Source: Salsipaludibacter sp963812245 (GTDB lineage: Bacteria > Actinomycetota > Nitriliruptoria > Nitriliruptorales > Nitriliruptoraceae). From it: DNA of 64,000 bases. The notes beneath the pieces are model-generated. The model saw only the letters and a list, made by a program, of their open reading frames with translations, made no database searches and was not told the DNA's origin. Below are positions 34,491 through 44,019 of this stretch, piece by piece; positions within the stretch are counted from its first letter, which is position 1; every line of letters starts with the position of its first letter. The DNA is taken from assembly GCA_963812245.1 (NCBI GenBank), contig CAWEUK010000003.1:682001-746000 (forward strand), given 5' to 3'. The position numbers and the translations under genes are program-made.

Positions 34491-35741
34491 TCAGTCCTGG
34501 GCCCCCACGCCGGTTTCTGGCAGGCGCAGGGAGACCGGCACGCCGAGTGTGCCGATCAGCGCCAACACGACCAGGGCGGCAATCGTCGAGATGGCTGCCA
34601 GTGCCGACGTGACCGCACCCACCGCCAGCAACAGCACCCCCATCACGGTGTTGGAGACCGCCACGTACGAGGTCCGGGCGCCACGGTCACCCAGTTCGAC
34701 GACGTAGGTGGAGCGCCCGACCCGGGCGCCGGTGTGGATGAGCGCGAGCACGAAGTACAGGAGCGCCCAGACCCACAACCGTTGGACGTCCTGCCATGCC
34801 GCGATCACCACGGCACCGACCACCACGGCCGCGGTGCCTGCGGCCGTGGCCATCACGAGTCGGCTCGAGCGATCGGCCATGCCGCCCCAGACCCGACCAC
34901 CCACCAGCGACGCCACGCCCGAGGCGATCACGAACGGGCCAAGGCCGTTGATGCTGTCGCCGGTGGCCTCGATGGCCAGCACGACGACGAACGGTGGCGT
35001 CAGGGCAGATGCGAGCAGCAACATCCTGGCCAGGACGAAGTGGCGGAAGTCGAGGTCGTCACGGAGCAGGGCCATGGCCTGCCCGATCCCTTCTGCGTTG
35101 GCATCGTCCTCACTGGCACGTGGTTCGTCGATCCCGATCAGCACTGCGACTGACAGCAGCCACAGCAGCGCCGCACCGACGAACAGCCAGGCAAAGGTCG
35201 TTGCGGGTGCTGCCTGCACGCGCACCAGGACCAGACCGACCGTCAACGCCACCAGGCCGGACGCGGAATCAGCCCAGCCGGTGACCTTGCCGCGCGCGCC
35301 GGCCGGGATCGTGCGGCCCATCACGTCCTTGATGCTCAGGCTGCACAAGGACCGTGCGACGGCGAACACGCCCACGAGTGCCACGAGCGCGACACCGGCC
35401 GCGGCACCCGTCACCGCAATGGCCACCGCAGCCATGGCCGCCGCGGCGACCGCCTGGCCGATGGCGCCCAGCACCCACACCCTGGTTCGTCGCTCGTGTC
35501 GGGCCACCCACGGCGAGATCGCAGCCTGGGGCAACAGCGCACCGGACTCCCGCACCGGCACCAACAGGCCGATCGTTGCCGCCGGTGCGCCGACCGTCTC
35601 GAGGAACCAGGCCAGCACCGTCTTGGGATCGATGATGCGGTCACCGATCTTGGTGAGGGTCAGCGTGCCCACCAGGCGACGGGATGCCGTGGCCACCTGG
35701 GCGTCGGTCCGATCCTGTGCGGTCACCCCCTCGGCACTCAT
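34491..35741 (-). CDS. MFS transporter
   Basis: A 416-residue major facilitator protein with about twelve hydrophobic segments. Its first 25 residues are soluble. The loop between helices 2 and 3 is SPWVARHERRTRVWVLG and there is a charged central loop (DEPRASEDDANAEGI). It looks like an exporter of the 12-helix class, but the substrate is unknown. The ATG at 35741 was chosen; the frame extends a little upstream. It is divergent from the second ddaH, so a link in arginine-compound handling is possible but unproven. Confidence 0.8.
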   Translation of the reverse strand: MSAEGVTAQDRTDAQVATASRRLVGTLTLTKIGDRIIDPKTVLAWFLETVGAPAATIGLLVPVRESGALLPQAAISPWVARHERRTRVWVLGAIGQAVAAAAMAAVAIAVTGAAAGVALVALVGVFAVARSLCSLSIKDVMGRTIPAGARGKVTGWADSASGLVALTVGLVLVRVQAAPATTFAWLFVGAALLWLLSVAVLIGIDEPRASEDDANAEGIGQAMALLRDDLDFRHFVLARMLLLASALTPPFVVVLAIEATGDSINGLGPFVIASGVASLVGGRVWGGMADRSSRLVMATAAGTAAVVVGAVVIAAWQDVQRLWVWALLYFVLALIHTGARVGRSTYVVELGDRGARTSYVAVSNTVMGVLLLAVGAVTSALAAISTIAALVVLALIGTLGVPVSLRLPETGVGAQD

Positions 35742-35815
35742 GGGGTGCCCGGCAACGGGCTGGCTGGCTGCATCGTCGACATCACGACCTCCGTGTGGTG
35801 TGGCATGCTTGGGGC

Positions 35816-36583
35816 ATGGAGACAACACGCGCCTTCGTCCGCTCGCCCAGCCCCCGACTTGCCGAGGGGCTGCTCACGCATCTCGAGCGTCAGCCCGTGG
35901 ACCTGGATCGGGCCCGTGGGCAGTGGCGAGCCTATGTCGATGCCCTCGAGCAGGTCGGCTGGATCGTGACGGAGGTGGATCCCGCCCCCGACTGCCCGGA
36001 CAGCGTGTTCATCGAGGACACCGTGGTGCTGTTCGGCGAGGCTGGCGTCGTGACCCGCCCCGGGGCCACCCAACGCCGACCCGAAACCGATGCGGTCGCC
36101 CAGGCCCTGGCGGATGCGGGTGTTCGACTGGCGCACGTCGTCGCGCCCGGGACACTGGACGGGGGTGACGTGCTGAAGGTCGGCAGCCAGGTCTGGGTCG
36201 GCGTGGGCGGACGCACGAACGATGACGGGGCTGCCCAGTTGGCAGCCCACCTCGAGCCGCTGGGCGCCACGGTGACGCCCGTGCCCGTCACCAGGGTGCT
36301 GCACCTCAAGTCGGCGGTGACGGCGCTGCCGGACGGCACGGTCATCGGGCATGAACCCCTGGTCGACGATCCCGGCGCGTTCCCGTCGTTCCTCGCCGTC
36401 CCGGAGGAGTCGGGGGCACACGTCGTGGTCATCGACGACTCGACCGTCCTGATGGCGGCCGACGCACCCCAGACCGCGGCCATGCTCCGGGCGCGCGGAC
36501 TCGAGGTCGTGACCGTCGACATCAGCGAGTTCATCAAGCTCGAGGGCTGCGTCACCTGCCTGTCGGTGCGCCAGCGCCCCTGA
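35816..36583 (+). CDS. ddaH: Dimethylarginine dimethylaminohydrolase
   Basis: A 255-residue DDAH. It has the substrate-binding FIEDTVVLF, the LDGGDVLKVG turn, H163 in HLKSAVTALPDG and C248 in EGCVTCLSV, the canonical His/Cys pair with glutamate. These enzymes hydrolyse methylated arginines to citrulline and an amine. Length matches the bacterial enzymes of known structure. It stands alone; the window also has a longer, more divergent DDAH in the rocD operon. Confidence 0.92.
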   Translation: METTRAFVRSPSPRLAEGLLTHLERQPVDLDRARGQWRAYVDALEQVGWIVTEVDPAPDCPDSVFIEDTVVLFGEAGVVTRPGATQRRPETDAVAQALADAGVRLAHVVAPGTLDGGDVLKVGSQVWVGVGGRTNDDGAAQLAAHLEPLGATVTPVPVTRVLHLKSAVTALPDGTVIGHEPLVDDPGAFPSFLAVPEESGAHVVVIDDSTVLMAADAPQTAAMLRARGLEVVTVDISEFIKLEGCVTCLSVRQRP

Positions 36584-36616
36584 CGCGCACCGGCACCCCG
36601 ACTCGTGCTCGGGCCG

Positions 36617-39556
36617 TCAGACCTCGACCAGGTCCTGCCACTCGGTCATGGGCGGGCAGGCGCAGATGGGGTTGCGGTCGCCGCTGGCGTTGTCGACCCG
36701 CCCGACCGGTGGCCAGTACTTGTCCGCGCGCAAGCCCTCGACGGGAAAGGCCGCACGGGAACGCGGATAGGCGCGATCCCAGGTGTCGGCCGTGACGACC
36801 GTGGCGGTGTGGGGGGCGTGGCGCAGCATCGAGTCCTCGACTGCGACTCCACCACTGGCGATCTCGTCGATCTCGTCGCGGATCGAGCGCATGGCCTCGA
36901 CGAAGCGTTCGAGTTCGCGCAGGGATTCGGATTCGGTGGGTTCCACCATCAGCGTGCCCGGCACGGGAAACGACATCGTCGGCGCGTGGAAGCCGTAGTC
37001 GATGAGTCGCTTGGCCACGTCCTCGGCCGTGACGCCGGTCGCATCGGTCAGCGGCCGCAGGTCGAGGATGCACTCGTGGGCGACCAGCCCGGAATCTCCC
37101 CGGTACAGGACCGGGAACACGTCATCGAGACGTCGTGCCAGGTGGTTGGCGGACAGGATGGCGCAGGCGGTCGCGGCAGCCAGTCCGTCACGTCCCATCA
37201 TGGCCACGTAGGACCACGAGATCGCCAGGATCCCGGCAGACCCCCACGGCGCCGCGGCGATGACCGCGCCGCCAGGCGTGACGGTGTCGTCGCCGGTCCG
37301 GTGGTCGGGCGCGACCACGGGGTGGCTCGGCAGGTGTTCGACGAGGTGGTCGGCAACACCGATCGGCCCGACCCCGGGACCGCCGCCGCCATGGGGGATC
37401 GCGAACGTCTTGTGCAGGTTGAGGTGGGCCACGTCGGCACCGAGGTCGCCGGGACGCACCCAGCCGACCATCGCGTTGAGGTTGGCGCCGTCGAGGTAGA
37501 CCTGGCCGCCGCTGGCATGGACCAGGTCGACGACCTCGACCACGGTGGCCTCGAACACGCCGTGGGTCGAGGGGTAGGTGATCATCAGCCCGGCGAGGTC
37601 CTCGGCGTGCGCGTCGCACCGGCGCCGCAGATCCTCCATGTCGATGTTGCCGCGATCGTCACAGGCGACGACCTCGACGTCCAGCCCGGCCATGGCGGCG
37701 GACGCGGCGTTGGTGCCGTGCGCGGACGCGGGGATCAACACCACGGATCGGTCGCTGTCGCCGTTGGCCTCGTGGAACCGCCGGATCGCGAGCAGACCGG
37801 CGAACTCGCCCTGTGAGCCGGCATTGGGCTGCAACGTCACGGCGGCGAAGCCGGTCAGTTCGGCGAGCCATCGTTCGAGGTCCTCGATGACCTGGTGCAG
37901 GCCGGCCGCCCGTTGCGTCGGGACGAAGGGATGGAGGTTGGCGAACTCGGGCCACGAGATGGGGGCCAGTTCGGCGGCGGCGTTCAACTTCATGGTGCAC
38001 GACCCGAGCGGGATCATCGATCGGTCCAGCGCCAGGTCACGGTCCGACCAGGTGCGCAGCAGGCGCATCAGTTCGGTCTCGGAATGGTGGTCACGAAAGA
38101 CCGCCTGGTCGAGGATGGCGTCATCACGACGAGGCAGCTCGGAGCGGGGTGCGGTGGCCAGTTGGGTCGCGCCGTGGTTCCCGGTGGCGCTCGCGACGGC
38201 GGACACCACCCGGCGTGCGACGACCTCATCGGTGGTCTCGTCGAGCGTGATGCCGAAGTGCGTGGCGTCCAGCGGACGCAGTTCGATGTCGTGCTCGCGC
38301 GCGATGGTCAACACCCGGTCCGCGTCGGCAACCGCCACCGTGAACGTGTCGAAGAACCGGCGGGTGACCACCTCGACGCCCTCGAGCGTGTCCAGCGTCG
38401 CCGCCAGGGCGGTGGCCAGGCCATGGACACGATCGGCGATCGCCCGGATCCCGTCGGGGCCATGGTGGATCGCCCACGCCACGGACACGATTGCCGGCAG
38501 GGACTGGGCGGTGCAGATGTTGGAGGTGGCGCGTTCGCGACGGATGTGCTGCTCACGCGCCTGCAGCGCCAGGCGCAACCCGGCCTGGCCGTTGGCGTCG
38601 ACGGACACGCCGACCAGGCGGCCCGGCAGGGACCGGCGGTGGCGATCAGTGGTGGCGATGAACCCGGCGTGGGGGCCGCCGTACCACAGCGGGACACCGA
38701 ACCGTTGGGTGGTGCCGACGGCGACGTCGACGCCCAGGTGGCCGGGTGCCGTCAGCACTGCCAGCGCCAGGGGATCGCAGGCCGCGATCGTCATGGCGCC
38801 GGCGTCGGTCGCGGCCCGTGCCAGCGGTGCGAGGTCACGCACGTGTCCGGTGGAGCCCGGGTACTGGACCAACAGGCCGAAGGCGTCGGCGACGGCGTCG
38901 TCGGGCGCGACCTCGTCGAGGTCGACCACGCGCACCTGGACCCCCAGGGCGTCGGCGCGGGTGGACACCACGGCCAACGTCTGGGGGTGCACGTCGAGGT
39001 CGACGGCGAACACGTCGCTGCGACCGCGGGTGGCCCGATGGCACAGCGCCATGGCCTCGGCGGCGGCCGTCGCCTCGTCCAACAGGGATGCGTTGGCGAT
39101 GTCGAGACCGGTCAGGTCGCAGACCATCGTCTGGAAGTGCAGCAGCGCCTCGAGTCGGCCCTGGGAGATCTCCGCCTGGTAGGGCGTGTAGGCGGTGTAC
39201 CAGGCGGGATTCTCGAGCAGGTTGCGCGTGATCGCCTGCGGCGTGATGGTCGCGGCGTACCCCATGCCCAGCAGGGGCGTGCCGGGACTGCAGGCTGCGG
39301 CCCGGGCGCGCAGCGTCGTCAGGGCTTCGTGTTCCGACAGCGCCGGCGGCAGGATCGCCCGCTGGCCGGGCTCGAGGGTGGCCGGAATGGCATCCGTCAC
39401 CAGGTCGAGCAGCGTGTCGTGGCCCAGACCGTCGAGCATCGTCGCGACGTCGTCGGGCGACAGACCGATGTGGCGTGGCGCGAACCCGTCACGCGGCAGG
39501 CCCTGCCAGGCGGTGGCGGCGGGGGCGGATGGACCGGCAGTGGGAGCGGTCGTCAT
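36617..39556 (-). CDS. gcvP: Glycine dehydrogenase (decarboxylating), P protein
   Basis: A 979-residue P protein of the glycine cleavage system, single chain with both homologous halves. The PLP lysine is K716 in NLHKTFAIPHGGG, followed by the glycine-rich loop. The N-terminal FAPRHIGLSPDDV and the C-terminal PVGRVDNASGDRN are family marks. It decarboxylates glycine and passes the aminomethyl group to H protein. It lies 117 bases after gcvT on the same strand and is probably under the same riboswitch. No gcvH was found in the window. Confidence 0.96.
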   Translation of the reverse strand: MTTAPTAGPSAPAATAWQGLPRDGFAPRHIGLSPDDVATMLDGLGHDTLLDLVTDAIPATLEPGQRAILPPALSEHEALTTLRARAAACSPGTPLLGMGYAATITPQAITRNLLENPAWYTAYTPYQAEISQGRLEALLHFQTMVCDLTGLDIANASLLDEATAAAEAMALCHRATRGRSDVFAVDLDVHPQTLAVVSTRADALGVQVRVVDLDEVAPDDAVADAFGLLVQYPGSTGHVRDLAPLARAATDAGAMTIAACDPLALAVLTAPGHLGVDVAVGTTQRFGVPLWYGGPHAGFIATTDRHRRSLPGRLVGVSVDANGQAGLRLALQAREQHIRRERATSNICTAQSLPAIVSVAWAIHHGPDGIRAIADRVHGLATALAATLDTLEGVEVVTRRFFDTFTVAVADADRVLTIAREHDIELRPLDATHFGITLDETTDEVVARRVVSAVASATGNHGATQLATAPRSELPRRDDAILDQAVFRDHHSETELMRLLRTWSDRDLALDRSMIPLGSCTMKLNAAAELAPISWPEFANLHPFVPTQRAAGLHQVIEDLERWLAELTGFAAVTLQPNAGSQGEFAGLLAIRRFHEANGDSDRSVVLIPASAHGTNAASAAMAGLDVEVVACDDRGNIDMEDLRRRCDAHAEDLAGLMITYPSTHGVFEATVVEVVDLVHASGGQVYLDGANLNAMVGWVRPGDLGADVAHLNLHKTFAIPHGGGGPGVGPIGVADHLVEHLPSHPVVAPDHRTGDDTVTPGGAVIAAAPWGSAGILAISWSYVAMMGRDGLAAATACAILSANHLARRLDDVFPVLYRGDSGLVAHECILDLRPLTDATGVTAEDVAKRLIDYGFHAPTMSFPVPGTLMVEPTESESLRELERFVEAMRSIRDEIDEIASGGVAVEDSMLRHAPHTATVVTADTWDRAYPRSRAAFPVEGLRADKYWPPVGRVDNASGDRNPICACPPMTEWQDLVEV

Positions 39557-39673
39557 GGCGGTTCCTTGGAGGGCAGGCCGTGAGGTGGTGGAGTGGGAGG
39601 GGTGCAGGGCACACGGGGCGGGTGCAGGCAGGTGGCTGAGTGTGCGGCGGGGACAGTCGGGGTGGCGGGCCTG

Positions 39674-40771
39674 TCAGCGCCGGTACTGGTGGGCAACGTG
39701 TGGCAGTTTCACCACCGTGACGGGGACGTCGGAACCCCGCACGTCGGCGACCAGCTCGGTGCCCACGGCGACGTCGGCAGCCACGTACCCCATGGCCACC
39801 GGCGCGTCGACGCTGGCGCCCCAGCCACCCGAGGTGACGCTGCCGACCAGGCGCTCATCCCCGCGCAACGTGGCTCCGGCACGCACTGGCCGTCGCCCCG
39901 TCACGGCCAGGCCGCGCAGGCGCCTGGGTGGGCCGTCGGCGCACTGTGCCGCGATGACGTCGGCGCCGGGATACTCGCCGTCGCTGCGGCGGTCCCGGGG
40001 GATCGTCCAGATGAGGCCCGCCTCCACCGGCGTGGTGGCCTCGTCGAGGTCGTTGCCGTACAGGCACAGTCCGGCCTCCAGGCGCAGCGAGTCGCGTGCC
40101 GCCAGACCCGCCCAGGCAACGTCGTCCAGCGCCAGCAGGCGGGTCGCCACGTCGACCAGCACCTCGGCTTGCGCCACCAGCTCGAAGCCGTCCTCACCGG
40201 TGTAGCCCGAGCGCGAGATCCAGGTCTGCGCCCCGAAGGCCGACGCGCGACCGTCGAGGAACACCAGGTCGGCCGTGTCCTCGCCGATCGCGTCGAGCGC
40301 GGCTGCGGCCGTGGGGCCCTGGATCGCGAGCAACCCCAGGTCGTCGCGCACCACGACCTCGACGTCGTCGCCCAGGTGGGCGCGCAGGTGGGCGATGTCG
40401 ACATCGGCGCGGGCGGCATTGGCGACCACGCGAACCAGGTCGGGGGCGACCCGGGTGGCGATGAGGTCGTCGATGACGCCACCGTCGTCGTTGGTCATGA
40501 CCATGTATCGCGAGCGCCCCTGGTCCAGGTCGGCGACCGCGGACGGCGTCAGGCGCTCGAGGGCAGTGGCGGCGGCGGCACCTCGCAGGTCCACCACGGC
40601 CATGTGCCCGACGTCGAAGAGGCTGGTGGCGGCACGGGTGTGGAGGTGTTCGTCCTTGGCGGACTGGTACTGCACGGGCATCGACCAGCCGGCGAAGTCC
40701 ACCATGCGGGCGTCGGCAGCGACGTGGAGGTCGTGCAGGGCGGTGTGGCGCAGGTCATCGGTGTCGGCCAT
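39674..40771 (-). CDS. gcvT: Aminomethyltransferase, T protein
   Basis: A 365-residue T protein that passes the aminomethyl carbon to tetrahydrofolate. Seen are MVDFAGWSMPVQY, FDVGHMAVV, the RYMVMTNDDGGVIDDL region with the catalytic aspartate environment, SRSGYTGEDGFEL and EAGLIWTI. The ATG at 40771 has GGAGG six bases upstream. The gene follows the tandem glycine riboswitch directly and precedes gcvP. Confidence 0.95.
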   Translation of the reverse strand: MADTDDLRHTALHDLHVAADARMVDFAGWSMPVQYQSAKDEHLHTRAATSLFDVGHMAVVDLRGAAAATALERLTPSAVADLDQGRSRYMVMTNDDGGVIDDLIATRVAPDLVRVVANAARADVDIAHLRAHLGDDVEVVVRDDLGLLAIQGPTAAAALDAIGEDTADLVFLDGRASAFGAQTWISRSGYTGEDGFELVAQAEVLVDVATRLLALDDVAWAGLAARDSLRLEAGLCLYGNDLDEATTPVEAGLIWTIPRDRRSDGEYPGADVIAAQCADGPPRRLRGLAVTGRRPVRAGATLRGDERLVGSVTSGGWGASVDAPVAMGYVAADVAVGTELVADVRGSDVPVTVVKLPHVAHQYRR

Positions 40772-40834
40772 CAGGTCCTCCGGGGCAGCGCGGTGGTGGC
40801 GTGCACCAGCACACCAGCCTCCCCGCTCTGTCCT

Positions 40835-41030
40835 CACCGGTTGGTGGCGTCCGTTGGGACCCACCCGTACCCGGGGCCTGAGAGGTTCACCCGGTTGCCC
40901 GGGCTTGCACCGTCGGCGAGCCACGTGGGTGGCTGCTCTCCAGAGTCGTCCTGCGCCACGGTCCGGGTGCCTGAGAGTTTCCGGGGAGAATTGCCCCTTC
41001 GGCGTCGGGTCGAACCCGACTCTCCCGTGG
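40835..41030 (-). ncRNA. Tandem glycine riboswitch of gcvT-gcvP
   Basis: Read on the minus strand this leader contains two glycine aptamers in a row. The first has GGGAGAG, GCCGAAGGGGCAA, AACTCTCAGGCA and CTCTGGAGAG; the second reuses GGAGAG, then CGCCGACGGTGCAAGC and AACCTCTCAGGC. These are the conserved cores of the gcvT motif, and the short linker between aptamers is typical. The expression platform is the stretch before the GGAGG of gcvT. Glycine binding would turn the operon on, as in known cases. Confidence 0.93.
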
Positions 41031-41203
41031 TGCAGGTGATGGCCGCACGGTAGCCGACCGGACGGGAGGATTCGAGGCACGCCGGATCGTCGACCTGGCC
41101 CGGCGGTTCCGACGAATCCATCGTTGCCGCACCTGCACGCCGGGCGTATGGTCGTGGGACACCAGCGGTCGAACTCGCGCTGCGCCGATGGAAGAGGTGG
41201 GTC

Positions 41204-41780
41204 GTGGCCACCCCGGAGCCCGACGAACACGGCACCAACGACTACCTGGCCAATCGGTACGGGTCCAACGGCAACGGGTCCAACGGCAACGGGTCCGAAC
41301 GGTCGAACGGGTTCGAACGGCAACGGGTCGAATGGCAGTGGGGGCCACCCCGCCCGGCTGCCGCGACGAACCATCGAGATGACGGGACCGGTCCCGCCCG
41401 CCGCGCCCGACCCGGCTGCCCTGCGCGCCAGCCACGTCCCCAATCCCAACGTGGCCCTGGGGTTCCTCGTGGTCAGCAACCCCCTGGCCGACGTCGGCCG
41501 CATCCGGCGACTTCGCTGGGTGGCCATGGGGGTGCGGTTCCTGTCTCGCCTGTTCATGATGGGGATCGTGGTCGTGGTGGTGCCACTCGTGTTCGGCGCT
41601 GCCTCGTGGCTGTCCAACGCACAACTGCCCCCACGTGAGTTCCTGTGGGGCATCGCGGTGGCCATCCTCCTGATCCTGGCCGCCTGGGGGACCTGGGTGC
41701 TCGGACACCGGATCGAGCAGGTTCGTCGTGAGCTTGCCTCCGTCGACGGTGTCGACCGCAACAAGCCGCGGGTCTTCTGA
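41204..41780 (+). CDS. Small membrane protein gene with a repeat-linked frame break
   Basis: A ribosome site (GAGGTGGG) precedes GTG at 41204, which starts a frame with PEPDEHGTNDYLANRYG and several Asn-Gly-Ser repeats. The conserved-looking C-terminal part lies in another frame and reads NGNGSNGSGGH, then EMTGPVPPAAPDPAAL, and from about 41460 a domain with two transmembrane helices and a soluble end (VLGHRIEQVRRELASVDG). One single-base change in the repeat tract (about 41290-41330) would join the two. If translation instead begins at ATG 41379 the protein is 133 residues. No family was recognised. Confidence 0.55.
41255..41340. repeat. 15-base-type repeats inside the N-terminal Asn-Gly-Ser tract
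   Basis: The unit CAACGGCAACGGGTC recurs about three times with degenerate neighbours (GAACGGTCGAACGGG). It encodes Asn-Gly-Ser repeats in one frame and coincides with the place where the reading frame must change. Confidence 0.7.
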
Positions 41781-41954
41781 TCGTGTCGAGCCTCCCCGCG
41801 GCCCGTGTTCCTCGACCGACTGCCTCGGCACGGTCGCGTCGCCTGTCACCTGACGGCCCGGGACCGGGACACGGACGTCGCTAGGCTCGATCGCGATCGG
41901 CGCAGTGCGCCCCATGTCATGTTCGATCCTGTGTTCGTCGAGGAGCCCACCCAC

Positions 41955-43046
41955 ATGAGTGTCGTCGTCAAGGGAGTCATCGCCAGGGCCAAGGGGGCAC
42001 CCGTCGAGGTCGTCGACGTGACGGTGCCGGATCCGGGACCCGGCGAGGCCAGGGTCACCGTCCAGGCCTGTGGGGTCTGTCACACCGACCTCCACTACCG
42101 CGAGGGCGGGATCACCGACGAGTTCCCGTTCCTGCTGGGCCACGAGGCGGCCGGGGTCGTCGAATCGGTTGGTCCCGACGTCACTGCCGTCGCCCCCGGC
42201 GACTTCGTCGTGCTGAACTGGCGGGCGGTGTGTGGGCAGTGCCGGGCGTGTCGACGTGGCGTCACCCGCAACTGCTTCAACACCCACAACGCCACCCAGC
42301 GGATGACCCTGTCGGACGGGACGCAACTGTCCCCGGCACTGGGGATCGGTGCCTTCGTCGAGCAGACCCTGGTCGCAGCGGGACAGTGCACGAAGGTGCC
42401 CGACGCGCGTCCCGAGGCGGTCGGCCTGTTGGGCTGCGGCGTGATGGCGGGATTCGGCGCGGCCGTGAACACCGGCGGCGTGACCCAGGACGACTCCATC
42501 GCCGTGTTCGGATGTGGCGGGGTGGGGGATGCGGCCATCGCGGGAGCGGCGCTGGTGGGGGCCCACACGATCATCGCCGTGGACCTGGATGCCGGCAAGC
42601 TCGACCTCGCCCGGCAGTTCGGTGCCACGCACACCGTCGATGCCTCGAAGGTCGATCCGGTTGCGGCCATCCAGGACCTCACGGACGGCTTCGGTGCCGA
42701 CATCGTCGTCGAGGCGGTTGGCCATCCCGATGTGCTCAAGCAGGCCTTCTATGCACGCGATCTCGCCGGCACGGTCGTGCAGGTGGGGGTGCCGACACCT
42801 GACATGGCCCTGCCCGACATCCCGATGATCGACTTCTTCGGCCGAGGGGGTGCCCTGAAACCGTCGTGGTACGGCGACTGCCTGCCGGAGCGCGACTTCC
42901 CGACCCTCGTGTCGCTGTACAACCAGGGCCGCTTCGACCTCGATGCCTTCGTGTCCGAGGTCATCGGCATCGAGGAGGTCGACGACGCCTTCGACCGGAT
43001 GGAGCGCGGCGAGGTGCTGCGCTCGGTCGTGTCGATGGAGGCATGA
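41955..43046 (+). CDS. mscR: S-(hydroxymethyl)mycothiol dehydrogenase
   Basis: A 363-residue zinc alcohol dehydrogenase. Catalytic zinc: C and H in ACGVCHTDLHY and GHEAAG; structural-zinc cysteines in CGQCRACRRGVTRNCF; cofactor loop FGCGGVGDAAIAG. The actinobacterial mycothiol-formaldehyde dehydrogenase MscR (Rv2259) has this sequence pattern and is followed by an MBL gene, exactly as here. It oxidises S-hydroxymethylmycothiol, and so detoxifies formaldehyde; it can also reduce S-nitrosomycothiol. AGGAG precedes the ATG at 41955. It is coupled to the MBL gene. Confidence 0.9.
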   Translation: MSVVVKGVIARAKGAPVEVVDVTVPDPGPGEARVTVQACGVCHTDLHYREGGITDEFPFLLGHEAAGVVESVGPDVTAVAPGDFVVLNWRAVCGQCRACRRGVTRNCFNTHNATQRMTLSDGTQLSPALGIGAFVEQTLVAAGQCTKVPDARPEAVGLLGCGVMAGFGAAVNTGGVTQDDSIAVFGCGGVGDAAIAGAALVGAHTIIAVDLDAGKLDLARQFGATHTVDASKVDPVAAIQDLTDGFGADIVVEAVGHPDVLKQAFYARDLAGTVVQVGVPTPDMALPDIPMIDFFGRGGALKPSWYGDCLPERDFPTLVSLYNQGRFDLDAFVSEVIGIEEVDDAFDRMERGEVLRSVVSMEA

Positions 43047-43048
43047 CG

Positions 43049-43687
43049 ATGGCGACTCGTGAACTGGTCACGATCGACGGGGTGTTCTCGTTGGACGGAC
43101 AGGACTTCGACGTCACCAACAACGTGTGGCTGCTGGGCGACGACGACGAGGTCGTGGTCATCGATGCGCCCCACGACGCCGGGCCGATCGTCGAGGCGGT
43201 GGGCGATCGCTCGGTCGTCGCCATCATCTGCACACATGGGCACAACGACCACGTCAATGCTGCCGTGGCCCTGTCGGATGCGTGTGGGGCACCGATCTGG
43301 CTGCATCCCTCGGACCGGATGCTGTGGGACGTCGTCCACCCCGAGCGAGATCCCGACGGCGAACTGCATGACGGGATGGAACTGGACATCGCGGACACGA
43401 CGTTGGTCGTGCGCCACACGCCGGGCCACACCCCGGGCGCCTGCGTGCTGGTGGACGCGACCGGCGGACAGGTGTTCACCGGCGACACCCTGTTCGAGGG
43501 CGGTCCGGGTGCCACTGGCAGGTCGTACTCGGACCGGCCCACCATCCTGGCGTCCATCCGCGATCGCATCCTCGACCTGCCCGACCAGACGCAGGTCCAC
43601 ACCGGCCACGGCGATTCGACCACCGTCGGTGCCGAGCGCGCCGGGGTCCTGTCAGCCATCGACCAGGAGTTGCCCCATGGACAATGA
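43049..43687 (+). CDS. Metallo-beta-lactamase-fold hydrolase, Rv2260-like
   Basis: A 212-residue glyoxalase-II-like MBL protein with THGHNDHVNA (HxHxDH), TPGHTPGA and TGDTLFEGG zinc ligands. By position after mscR it is the likely thioesterase that frees formate from S-formylmycothiol. That is inferred from order and family, not proved. ATG 43043 overlaps the mscR stop but leaves no room for the ribosome site GGAGG; ATG 43049 spaces it correctly and was chosen. Confidence 0.83.
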   Translation: MATRELVTIDGVFSLDGQDFDVTNNVWLLGDDDEVVVIDAPHDAGPIVEAVGDRSVVAIICTHGHNDHVNAAVALSDACGAPIWLHPSDRMLWDVVHPERDPDGELHDGMELDIADTTLVVRHTPGHTPGACVLVDATGGQVFTGDTLFEGGPGATGRSYSDRPTILASIRDRILDLPDQTQVHTGHGDSTTVGAERAGVLSAIDQELPHGQ

Positions 43688-43946
43688 CCAGATCACTGCA
43701 GCCCTGCCCGAGTGGGACCTGCGCGACGACGGCATCCACCGAACCGTCTCGACGTCGGACTACGGCTCGGCCATGGCACTGACAGTCCGGATCGGGCTCG
43801 AGGCACAACGCCGCAACCACCATCCCGACATCACGGTCGGCTGGGGGAGCGTGGCCGTGTCGCTGGTGACCCACGATGCCGGCGACAGTGTCACCGACAA
43901 GGACGTCGAACTCGCCCAGTGGATCGACGGCATCGTGGCCGAATGA
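43677..43946 (+). CDS. Pterin-4a-carbinolamine dehydratase
   Basis: An 89-residue protein of the PCD/DCoH family. The active-site motif is the paired histidines of RRNHHPDITVGWGSV. The family dehydrates 4a-hydroxytetrahydropterin, but many bacterial copies have moonlighting or unknown roles. AGGAG precedes the ATG at 43677. It overlaps the MBL gene end by 11 bases and so belongs to the mscR operon. Confidence 0.88.
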   Translation: MDNDQITAALPEWDLRDDGIHRTVSTSDYGSAMALTVRIGLEAQRRNHHPDITVGWGSVAVSLVTHDAGDSVTDKDVELAQWIDGIVAE

Positions 43947-44019
43947 CCCCTCGGTGGGGTGCACGGCATGTACCGGGTGACCCAGCGGTGTGGGATCGAG
44001 CATGCGGATGGAGGAAGCA

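Noticed and set aside
37895..39583. A 562-codon plus-strand frame opposite gcvP
   Set aside because: Antisense shadow with Gly/Arg/Val-rich text and no ribosome site; gcvP is unambiguous.
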